Position numbers and translations under genes: made by a program
Assembly (NCBI GenBank): GCA_003427395.1
Contig: BFEA01000175.1
Coordinates: forward strand, 1,712,711-1,733,483
DNA length: 20,773 bases
Direction of reading: 5' to 3'
Source: Chara braunii
Taxonomy: Eukaryota; Streptophyta; Charophyceae; Charales; Characeae
Shown here: positions 7,761 through 15,283 of the stretch, one piece after another
Numbering within the stretch: position 1 is the first letter of the stretch
Layout: every line of letters starts with the position of its first letter
The notes under the pieces: model-generated
Told to the model about the DNA's origin: nothing
The model's input: the letters and a program-made list of their open reading frames with translations, nothing else
Database searches by the model: none

Positions 7761-8050
7761 AGGGGAAGGGGGGGGGAGGGGAGGGGAAGAAAAGAATGTT
7801 GGGGGCTACTCCCTTTGTTTGATAATAATAACTAGATAACGAGTGTAGCATGGCCGACTGTCGGCACCCCTCTGACTGGTAGGCACCGATCTGCTCACTG
7901 GAGGACCACTTGGCACCTACAGGAATCGGGCCCTCTTCAGGCCCTTCTTCTCCCTCCCTTCCCTCCCCTCCCTCCTCATCCTTGGCGTCCTCCACCACAT
8001 ACTAGAACTGCAATAAGTCGGCCCTCACAGAAACGGACGTCCATTACGGG
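7761..8050. other. G-rich then C/T-rich low-complexity stretch
   Basis: GGGGAGGGG-type repeats (7760-7790) and a CCCTCC-rich patch (7950-7980). The glutamate/glycine-rich minus frame here reflects composition. No gene is supported. Confidence 0.45.
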
Positions 8051-8295
8051 ATGAGTGTGGAAAAAAACCCAAGTAAGATTTGTTGGGGTTTCATTGCTGA
8101 GCGGCTTGAAGATCATGCTGATGAATGTCATCAACAAAGGGCACTTCATCTCAATACAGCATCAGATTATAAATTTCTGGGCCATCATATTTGTTCCCAT
8201 TGGGATACCGATAATTTGTTTCCGAAGCGTGCCGTCTCTCGTGTACAGAAAAGTGTTTTGTACAACAAAGCTCAAGGCTTTGAAGCATCGATAGC
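8051..8295 (-). pseudogene. Reverse transcriptase fragment, Penelope-like type
   Basis: On the minus strand ALSFVVQNTFLY, RDGTLRKQIIGIPMGTN is followed, after a one-base frame change near 8183, by PEIYNLMLY, a stop codon, then DEVPFVDDI. The (R)KQ..GIPMGTN.AP...NL.LY.DE pattern is the finger/palm stretch preceding the catalytic aspartates in reverse transcriptases of the Penelope-like group, as I recall it. The fragment has at least one frameshift and two stops in the trailing part. The downstream catalytic motif and any endonuclease are not found. It is a dead remnant. Assignment to Penelope-like elements rather than another non-LTR reverse transcriptase is inference. Confidence 0.6.
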
Positions 8296-8405
8296 CCGCT
8301 GGCTTAGGAAGATGGCAACCCTGGCTTAGGAAGACGACACCCCTGGCTACGGACGGTTGAGGGTTCAAAGCCTGGATACGGACTGTTCAGGGTTCAGCTT
8401 CCTGA
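8296..8405 (+). repeat. Short degenerate tandem phrases
   Basis: TGGCTTAGGAAGA appears twice (near 8300 and 8323). A phrase like GGATACGGACTGTTCAGGGT also appears twice (near 8340 and 8371). This is local duplication only. Confidence 0.55.
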
Positions 8406-8433
8406 TCAATCAGTGGAAGTCTAACAAAACAGT

Positions 8434-8783
8434 GTGTCACAGCCACCTGGCATTTTGTCTTTTCCATAGCCTTCTGCCCATGGTTTAGAGGGGCAGGCAG
8501 TCCTCGGACATAGCAGTGTGACCAATAGGGGTCCATGGCGGTGAAACCGATGCATATGGTGTTGAGATCGACCCCTCCCAAGTAAAAAGAAAGATGACAA
8601 CAAGGGGTGTCACTGCCTGGCTTTTTGTCTTTTTCATCCCCTTCTGCGCATGGTTTACGGGGGCAGGCGCTCCTCTGACATTGCAGTGTGACTAATAGGG
8701 GGTTCATGGTGGTGAAACCGATGCATATGGTGTCGAGATCGACCCCTCCCCCATCAAAAAAGGATGACGACAAGGGGTGTCGC
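8434..8783 (+). repeat. Tandem duplication, 171-bp unit, two copies
   Basis: Copies 8434-8607 and 8608-8783 are about 85% identical with a period of 171 (for example GAAACCGATGCATATGGTGT at 8543 and 8714). The unit length is divisible by three, so a minus-strand frame (8387-8806) stays open through both copies and repeats VDL(D/N)TICIGFT. That could be a relic of coding sequence or chance. No domain is recognised. Confidence 0.85.
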
Positions 8784-8811
8784 CCCCCTTCTTTGGAAGT
8801 TGTCAAGATTG

Positions 8812-8964
8812 TTCTTAGCCGAAGCCAGGTAATGGCCCTGGTATTTCAAATCTTTTGTATCATTTTATATGGGACGCGGGGCCCGGTTCCCAGCACGTGT
8901 TGCTCCCCATGAATAGACTGGAGCATTTGTCCCCCCCCCAAAAAAAAAAANAAAAAAAAAAAAA
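8812..8964 (+). mobile_element. Structured SINE-like family, copy 5
   Basis: Begins TTCTTAGCCGAAGCC. Stem I is CCAGG...CCTGG (CCGGG...CCCGG in copy 1, an apparent compensatory pair). Then GGGACGCGGGGCCCGGTT, CCCAGCACGTG and GCTCC...GGAGC (stem III), a C-run and an A-tract of about 24 containing an N at 8951. There is no copy-specific hairpin before the tail and no clear target duplication. Confidence 0.75.
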
Positions 8965-9071
8965 GTTCACACCAGGTGCGTGGGTAACGTACACCCCGGG
9001 ACTCACTAAAGGCAGCATAAGCCACCAGCCAGATTCTCTGCTCCTTGTCCATGCAAAAATCAGAGCCAACC

Positions 9072-9115
9072 AACGAGCTTAGCTCAGTTGGTACACCTAT
9101 GAACCATTGATGATG
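9072..9115 (+). mobile_element. tRNA-SINE head fragment, copy c
   Basis: GAGCTTAGCTCAGTTGGTAC then ACCTATGAACC match the head of copies a and b. The B box and 3' domain are missing. About 70 bp later a structured-SINE core begins (9181), so this may be a truncated insertion or a composite head. Confidence 0.6.
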
Positions 9116-9180
9116 CTCCAGGCTAGGAACTGAAATGGCCGTAGTCCCAAAAAGACACGGTACTGAGAGGATGTATCTAA

Positions 9181-9330
9181 GGGACGCTGGACCCAGTTTC
9201 CACCAGGTGTCGATCCCCACCAATAGATGGAGCAGCCTGACATGCAAAGCCTCAATGCCGGTGGTTCTCTTACCACCACAGGCATAGAGGCCTTGCAGGG
9301 GGGGGAGGGGGGGCAAAAACACACACACAC
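9181..9330 (+). mobile_element. Structured SINE-like family, copy 6, with its own 3' hairpin
   Basis: GGGACGCTGGACCCAGTT with stems II and III (to 9233) is followed by a unique hairpin: 9243-9265 pairs with 9272-9297 (TGCAA, GCCTC, TGCC and GGTGGT segments against their complements). Then come a G-run and an AC repeat instead of a plain A-tail. Stem II has one mismatch (CCAC for CCAG). Confidence 0.7.
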
Positions 9331-9544
9331 ACTGAAACGGTATTCACCAGTTCGCAGTAGCGGATGCAGATTCCAGGGCTCGATCCCTAGTTCCCCATCC
9401 TACCTGTGTACAGTACCTGTGGCAACCCGTAGATTTGAACCTGCGACCTGTAGGACCGCCAGTGGTAGGTAGGATCTCGTAGGCTACAGGGTACAAGGGA
9501 TTCGAACTGTAGACTTGTCGGGTAGGAGTCTAGACAGTCCAGAG
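9331..9544. other. No gene seen
   Basis: Contains isolated B-box-like strings on the minus strand (near 9436 and 9508), but no partner A box or cloverleaf that I can support. Confidence 0.4.
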
Positions 9545-9637
9545 GTCGTAGCTGTAGACTGTCCGAAGGGTCAAAGTCATAGCTGCTACTTACCTGAAAG
9601 GGCAGAGTCGTAGCTGCTACAGTACCGAAAGGCCAGA
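9545..9637 (+). repeat. 31-bp tandem repeat, three copies
   Basis: GTC(G/A)TAGCTG starts at 9545, 9576 and 9607, an exact 31-bp period. Each unit ends in a (C)CGAAAGG-like or TGAAAGG-like block. The second and third units contain the palindrome GTAGCTGCTAC or its near-match. The last block pairs with 9656-9666 as a CCGAAAGGCC/GGCCTTTCGG hairpin (9629-9666). This might be a small minisatellite or a cluster of binding sites. Confidence 0.8.
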
Positions 9638-9666
9638 TAGAGGTTTCTAGAAGTGGCCTTTCGGAA

Positions 9667-9904
9667 ATCAGCCCACTGTAGGTCCAGGCAAGTGGGCAAG
9701 TGGTGGAAGTCCACCACGCACAGTCAGCAGTCCCAGTCCAGTCAGTCCGGTCCAGTCAAGCAAGTACCGTCTGGGACTGTGTACACCGCGGGCCAGGGAA
9801 ACAGGGCAGACCAACGAGTCACGGAAGTATAAATCAAGAGGCTGCGCACAGCNATTCATTCATTCCTGCGGAAGCCATGCGGAAGCGCTGCTTCAGCGTC
9901 TTGT
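9667..9904. other. No gene seen; GTCCAGTC-rich patch
   Basis: Degenerate CAGTC/GTCCAGTC repeats (9720-9765) and an N at 9853. No gene is supported. Confidence 0.4.
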
Positions 9905-10045
9905 GCGAGGAGGTCTGCAGTAGGCCTTACAGACCCAAATTCGAATCCTGTTGAACCTAGACAAATGCAATGAGCTAATTCTGAATTACCTGGGGCCGAT
10001 CAACTTGAGGATGATATCTCAAGCACCCTGTTTAAATAAAGAAGG
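9905..10045 (+). mobile_element. tRNA-derived SINE, copy d (5' truncated)
   Basis: Lacks a good A box but has the B box AAATTCGAATCCTG (about 9940), AATGAGCTAATTCTGAATT, CCTGGGGCCGATCAACTT and GATGATATCTC. This is the 3' domain of copies a and b, ending with a short A-rich tail near 10040. Confidence 0.7.
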
Positions 10046-10092
10046 GGGGAAAAGAAGGAAAACAAAGAGGGGGGGGAAGAGGGGGGGAATCG

Positions 10093-10290
10093 GAGCCAGG
10101 TGCAGCCAAACAAAAAAAAAAAAAAAAAAAGCCAGACCAACTAAAAGTTATCCAAGCTTAATCATATCAGAGCAGGGTGCAGGCAACCAAGAAAGGTGAA
10201 TCCAAGCTGAATCAGAGCAGAGCCAGGTGCAGCCAAACAAAAAAGCCAGACCAACTCCAAGTGGTCCAGAGCCAGGCACAGCCAAGCAAG
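10093..10290 (+). repeat. Degenerate tandem repeat of GCCAGGTGCAGCCAA units
   Basis: GAGCCAGGTGCAGCCAAACA...GCCAGACCAACT occurs at 10093-10142 (stretched by an A18 run) and at 10221-10257. ATCCAAGCT(T/G)AATCA occurs at about 10150 and 10200. Weaker copies extend to 10290. No coding potential is claimed. Confidence 0.7.
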
Positions 10291-10308
10291 GTAGATACAG
10301 TATTGGGC

Positions 10309-11067
10309 GTGGCTCCACTACTCTCGAAATGTGCAAAACGAGAGAGAATTTTCCCCTAGAACATGGAAAGATGCACCGCCATCATTATTATCGTTTGTGC
10401 ATATCGAGAGTACTGGAGCGGCCGACCTCGCTCCACTACTGTCGACATGCACAAACGATAATAATGATGGCGGTCTGTGGGCCTAGCTCAGTTGGTAAGG
10501 CACAGAAGTTGCATTCAGGAGGTTGTGGGTTCAATCCCCATTGGCCTCACGTACGTGCCATGGCAAGCTTGGTGTTCTACCAGCTAGAGATAACCCGTTG
10601 GCCTCCCAAGCCAGCATTGGCAGGTCCTTGGCTGATGTTGTTGGTTGCTATGCAGCCACAATATTGGCCATTAGACACCACCATGTGGGGTTGAGGGGGG
10701 GGTTAGTGGGAGGTGCAGTGACTGGTTCCCCCATCAGCAATGCCTGGCATTGCCTGCCCACCCCTCATCACCGTGATGAGGGACTGGTACAGCCTTGCTC
10801 TTGCACCACTGCTGTGGTGCCAACCTACCCCGTGGGCTAGGGAGAGATCCGGGTTGGTTAGTGTTCCCCCATACTATACATAGACTAGCGAGAGGATGAG
10901 ATAGATGAGTACTGGCAAGAAGATGAGATAGATGAGAGAAGAATATAGCTTACTTAAAAAATAATAATAATAATAATAGTAATAATGAATAATGATGGCG
11001 GTGCATCTTTCCATGTTCTAGGGGAAGATTCATTCTTGTTTTGGACATTACGAGCATAGTGGAGTAA
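10309..11067. mobile_element. Fold-back element, ~112-bp arms, split by a later SINE
   Basis: The left arm 10309-10420 pairs with the right arm 10429-10474 plus 11003-11067 across an 8-base loop. The inner 46 bp (10375-10420 / 10429-10474) are nearly perfect, and the outer part shares CCCCTAGAACATGGAAAGAT and GCACCGCCATCATTATT. A motif like CTCCACTACT(C/G)TCGA occurs at both ends of each arm. The right arm is interrupted at 10475-11002 by a SINE and its target duplication; removing them restores one continuous hairpin. No transposase is present. The element class is unknown. Confidence 0.85.
10475..10987 (+). mobile_element. Complete SINE with tRNA-like head, (AAT)n tail and 15-bp target duplication
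   Basis: The head (about 10478-10552) has the A box TAGCTCAGTTGGTAAGG, the B box GTGGGTTCAATCCCC and a possible acceptor stem GTGGGCC/GGCC-CAC with one bulge. It is not a canonical tRNA because the D and anticodon arms pair poorly. The body (about 400 nt) holds three exact consecutive hairpins (10737-10753, 10762-10782, 10803-10820). The tail is A-rich then (AAT)n (10955-10987). AATAATGATGGCGGT flanks it exactly (10460-10474 and 10988-11002). Its 3' domain differs from copies a-d, so it is a second tRNA-SINE family. Confidence 0.85.
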
Positions 11068-11106
11068 GGTCCATGGTGCCATAACACCTGCAAATTCTGT
11101 ATAATC

Positions 11107-11297
11107 AAAATACGAAATCGGGGTCTTCCCCGGTGGAGTTCAGAATCTCACAAACTTTTTTTTGTTCCAAATCCTTTCCAAACTTTTTATGTAAAAGGGA
11201 CGCTGGACCCGGTTTCCAGCAGGTGCTGCTCCCCACCAATAGACGGAGCCTCTGTTAAAAAAAAAAAAAAAAAACGAAAAATAAAATAAAATACGAA
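11107..11297 (+). mobile_element. Structured SINE-like family, copy 7, complete insertion
   Basis: The flanking 10-bp direct repeat AAAATACGAA (11107-11116 and 11288-11297) defines a full insertion. Inside: stem I CGGGG-TCTT-CCCCG, a U-rich linker, GGGACGCTGGACCCGGTT (from 11197), stem II GCTGGA/TCCAGC, stem III GCTCC/GGAGC (to 11250), then an A18 tail and an A-rich stretch. The body is only about 140 bp, with no copy-specific hairpin. This copy shows the family to be a bona fide short retroposon. Confidence 0.85.
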
Positions 11298-11436
11298 CTG
11301 CTCCATGTGACAAAGTTCAAGCAGAACGCAGGCCTCAAGGCGGACGCATACTAGCACTTTTTTTTTCCCCACTTGTTTATGGACGTATTCGCGACCAGAT
11401 GCATCCAGCTCGAGCCGTAAATGTGGCCAGATGCAT
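11298..11436. other. Junction between SINE and Ty3 remnant
   Basis: On the minus strand GTGGGGAAAAAAAAAGTGC (about 11350-11370) could be the polypurine tract of the Ty3 element. Nothing resembling the 5' LTR follows it, so the 3' LTR appears lost or replaced. Confidence 0.4.
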
Positions 11437-12695
11437 TCAAGATAGAGCTAGTGTGAGTATCCCCTCAGAGGAACAAGTATTAGAGAGAACGCGTGTGTAG
11501 AAGAGACAGCGAAAGAGAGAGAAAGAGAGAGAAGAGATCAGTCTTCGTTCGTAGTCTGCCACAATCTGAGGTGCTGTTCTAACAAGCTCCTCCTTTGTGA
11601 ACCACCGATCTTCCTTTGGATCCGTATGGTGCCTGAACCTGACCCGGTATTCCCTCATAGGTTTGGGTGGTCTTCCCCTGCCAGCAGGTTTGGGAACAGG
11701 CACGTCTCTGCGTTCCAAAATGTCGTCGACATCCACGTGGCCATCCATGGTTGGGGGCAGCATAAATCTTCGTGATGGGAGCATATCTGTCTCAGTAAAA
11801 GGTGCAAGCTTTGAAGCGTGAAACACAGGGTAAGTGCGCAGATGTCCAGGGATTCTAATGGCATTACGAGGGTCCATCCAAATGACTACCCACAATATCC
11901 AGGACTTCCCAAGGACCGAAATACTGAGGCAGTGGTTTTCTGGAGATGCCAAATTCCTGACCCAGTTCGCTAGCCTTCACCCAGACACATTCCCCTACCT
12001 GAAATGTGGACTGTCGTCTGTGTTTGTTCTCAAGGAAATCATAGCCTCTTGAGACTTCCTAATGTGCTCGACAGCCTACTGCAACAACTTTTCATACTGG
12101 ACACCGAACTCTAGGGTTCCAGGCGTTGCAGCTGGTCAGTTTTCAGGAAGGAGGAAGTCTAGTGCAGATCTAGGCTTCCATCCCAAATGCAGCTCATTCA
12201 AACAGACGCCTATGGTGTTGTGAACTGCATTGTTATACAAACTAGCGATGAGAGGCAGCTTCTCATCCCAATCATCCTGGTTGGGCTTAATGTAATGCCT
12301 CAGCAAGTGTTGCACCACGCGGTTCATCTATTCCGCTTGACCGTTAGCTTCAGGGTGATTCCTAAAGGTCATTTGAAGTTGGCTGTCCATTGGTTCAGCT
12401 GCATTCTTCCACATTATGCTTGTGAATTGGACATCTTTGTCACTAACAATAGACTTGGGCAGTCCAAAATCACGCACCCAGTTATCCATGAATAACTTGA
12501 TGACGTGTTCACTCCTTGCGGTTTCAGGCATGGCTATTAGTCTAGCATACTTAGTGAACCTATCCATTGTGACGAAGATGTGTCTCTTGCCACTCTTGCT
12601 GGTCACGAGGGTGTCCATGAAATCCATGGAGACACTCCGTCCCAGACCTGTAGGAATGGGCAAGGGCTTGAGCAACTAAAGTGCTTGAGAACGCG
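11437..12695 (-). pseudogene. Ty3 integrase with GPY-type end and chromodomain-like tail
   Basis: The catalytic core opens in a new frame after a shift near 12690 (LLKPLPIPTGLG). It shows the retroviral-integrase DDE positions: Asp in SMDFMD, Asp in SDKDVQFTS and Glu in NGQAE. A TAG stop (12328-12330) directly follows that Glu. Reading continues with NRVVQHLLRHYI, then a TGA (12136-12138) and a TAG (12076-12078). A frame change leads to FGPWEVLDIV (GPY/F-like), the junction phrase YPVFHASKL, and DILERR...REYRVRF...DRWFTKEEL, which resembles a chromodomain (about 11755-11530). Chromodomains steer such integrases to modified histones. All domains are recognisable, but the gene is broken. Confidence 0.85.
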
Positions 12696-14546
12696 TTGTC
12701 CTGCTGGCTGACTTGACAAGTTTGTACGTACATCTTTGCATCGTCAAGCATATTAGGCCACCAAAATCGTTGTACTAAATCAGCACTAGTCTTCTTATAT
12801 CCGAAGTGACCTGTCGCATCATGACACTCACCTAAAAATAAAATACGCAAAATCTCACTCGCCAACACACGTAGTCTTTTGAACCCTGCCTTTTTAAGGA
12901 AGAGTAATCCATCCACCATCACAAACTCATCAGATGTTGCTTTGTTTTTCACATCTAGTTTGTCGATGATGTCCATTATCAAAGGATCTTCCTTGTAGGC
13001 ATCCACAAATGATCGAGTTACATTGTCAAATAAGCCAAACTCAGTTATTAGTGCACCTAGGTAGTCTGCCCTTCGGGGTAGCGTATCAGCAACCTTGTTG
13101 TACTCTCCTTTCACGTAGTCTAGCTTGAAGTCATATTGATCTATGACTTCAATCCAGTGTTTGAGTGCATCGAAGAGAACAAGCTGCGTTTTGATCCACT
13201 TGAGTGTCTGATGGTCAGTTCTCAAGTAGAAGAACCGTCCCAACAGATAGTGTCTCCAGTGGACAAGGGCCTTGTAAAGGGCGTAGAGTTCCCTTTCATA
13301 GGTGGACTTCGCCAACTTCTTTGATGGCATCTTCTTGCTCATGTATTCGATGGGCCTCAACTTTTTCCTTTCCTGCTCGGCCATCACTGTGCCTATGCCA
13401 TATTGGCTTACGTCAGTGGTTACAACAAACGACCTCTTCGGATCGGGGACCATGCGAACCTCATGATGCATGAGGGCATGCTTCAGTCTTTTAAAAGTAG
13501 CCTCACATTCGTTTGTTCATTCCCATAGAGTGTCAAGGCGTGTAAGATCAGTCAAAGGGACGGCCACCGTACTATAGTTTTTTAAGAAAGTTGCGGTAGT
13601 AATCGGTCATCCCTAAGTAAGATCTGACCTCGGTCACAGACTGAGGTAGTCGCCAGTCACGAATGCTAGCCACCTTGGCATCTTCGGGCCTTTTCTCTTC
13701 CGCGGATATTTCATGACCCAAGCACAAGATTTTAATGCGACCGAACTCGCATTTCTCTAAATTGATTTTATACTTATGTTGTCGCAGGAGTGAAAGTATT
13801 GTTTCTACATGTTGGGCATGCTCCTCGATTGTTCAGCTAAAGATAAGAATGTTGTCGAGGTACACGACGATAAACTTATCCAAGTAGTCATGAAAAATCC
13901 TATTCATGGTGTGCTGGAATGTGTCTGGCGCATTGCAAAGGCCAAAGGGCATCATCACAAACTTGTATAGACCGTACCTGGTTTGAAATGCGGTTTTGTG
14001 TTGGTCCTCTGGTCTAATGGCAATTTGATGGTAGCCGGATTTCGAGTCTATCTTGGTAAAGTACCTACATCCCTGCACCCTATCCAACGAATCGTCGATG
14101 AGTGGTAGAGGCTCTGCGTTCTTAACAGTGATGGCATTGAGGCCTCTATAATCAATGCACATCCTCAATGTACCCCCCTTCTTCGGAACAAATAGAACTG
14201 GTGAGCCAGAGGGGGAGGTGCTACGCCGAATCCAACCCTTCTCTACGAGTTTTTTCAGTTGCCGACAAAGCTCGTCCAACTCGGACGGAGCCATCCTATA
14301 GATTCTTCCCTTCGGTGTCTTGCTACCTGAGATGATCTCTATGGCATGAACAACCTCCCTGTCTACGACTCTTGAAGGATCCTCGAACAGATCAGGGTAC
14401 TTAGCGACGATTGTTTCTATCTCTGGGGGTGTTTTAACGGCCTCCCCTTTCTCGAAGACGAAAACTAAGTACATACCCTCCTCTTGGTTCAGTTTATAAT
14501 AATTGTATAATGCTGATGCACACATACAACCGCAAGTGTCTATCAT
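12696..14546 (-). pseudogene. Ty3 reverse transcriptase, RNase H and integrase zinc-binding region
   Basis: RT motifs in order: WIRRSTSPSGSPVLFVPKK, MCIDYRGLNAIT, FTKIDSKSGYHQI, MPFGLCNAPDTFQ, and the catalytic box YLDN at 13851-13862 where YLDD is expected, so one metal-binding Asp is lost. A TGA (13833-13835) follows ILIFS. Reading resumes through LEKCEFG and YLGMTDYYRNF, shifts frame at a T-run (13578-13583) and meets a TGA (13517-13519). RNase H is then open: TTDVSQYGIG, YERELYALYKALVHWRHYL, TDHQTLKW, NKVADTLPRR. The integrase zinc finger has CHDATGHFGYKKT and FWWPNM, but its CxxC reads CQVS, losing the last Cys. Confidence 0.9.
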
Positions 14547-15283
14547 ACTGCTAACCTTGTACTTCGCGAGTCTGACTGTCCTCCCTCCGGTAGTACATGC
14601 TTAAGCACCTTTTGGTCCCAGTCTAACTGGGACTTTGCACCCTCGAGGTAGTACATACCTAACAACATGTCAAATGGCAAGTCGTCGCTAACTAGGAACG
14701 AAATCCTATGATTAAGTTCCCCACCTCCATAGTAGAAGGTGCAGACTACGTCCTTGACATAGTCATTTACGATCATGCGCTCTTTGATGGCCAAGGTAGA
14801 TGCTACATGTCTACCCAAGCGCTGCACCCGGTCCCCTAAGCGCAGTCTCTCAACGCAACCGCGACTTATGAAGTTCCGCATTGAGCCAATGTCTACGAAC
14901 GCACCACACTTGCGGCCACCTATACCGACTTTCACGACAAAATGTTCCCCTCTAGGACCTCTAGATAGTGCCACCCAAGACTCACGAGGGTCTCTTGGCG
15001 ACCACTCAGTTTCCAAGTCTTCTAAGGCCTCATATACATCTAACGAACAAAGTGTCGTTTGGTCTATATGCATATGTGGGGTGACTAGAGAGTCAATAGC
15101 TTCGCCCAACTCCTGAAGTGGTGAGGGTACATCAACCATTTCCGCATGAGTAGAAGCAGCTATTACTTCTACTGGCCAGATGTGTTTCCCTGATTGGAGC
15201 TCGTAGAGGCACCACTCTGGGCGAAAGATCCTCCAAAACCACCTTTGGGAGGGATCTTTTGAGAGACTTTCGCGTTTTTGCAT
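14543..15283 (-). pseudogene. Ty3 retropepsin (aspartic protease) region, active site altered
   Basis: The retropepsin motif is GAFVDIGSMRNFIS (Asp codon 14891-14893); the expected D-T/S-G triplet reads D-I-G, a change that normally abolishes activity. Downstream VSDDLPFDMLLGMYYL and AKSQLDWD match the flap-to-C-terminal part of gypsy proteases (ILGMPFL and LDW equivalents). The first 30-40 residues of the open frame are probably read out of frame from gag, with the true junction near 15170-15230. It leads directly into RT with a 4-base overlap of open frames (14543-14546). Confidence 0.85.

Noticed and set aside
8846-9328. 160-codon minus-strand protein
   Set aside because: It crosses two SINE copies, a homopolymer and an ambiguous base.
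9400-9530. Minus-strand tRNA suggested by B-box-like strings
   Set aside because: No A box at proper spacing and no cloverleaf that I could draw.
10478-10552. Functional tRNA gene
   Set aside because: A and B boxes and a bulged acceptor stem are present, but the D and anticodon arms pair poorly. The sequence is the head of a SINE with tail and target duplication.
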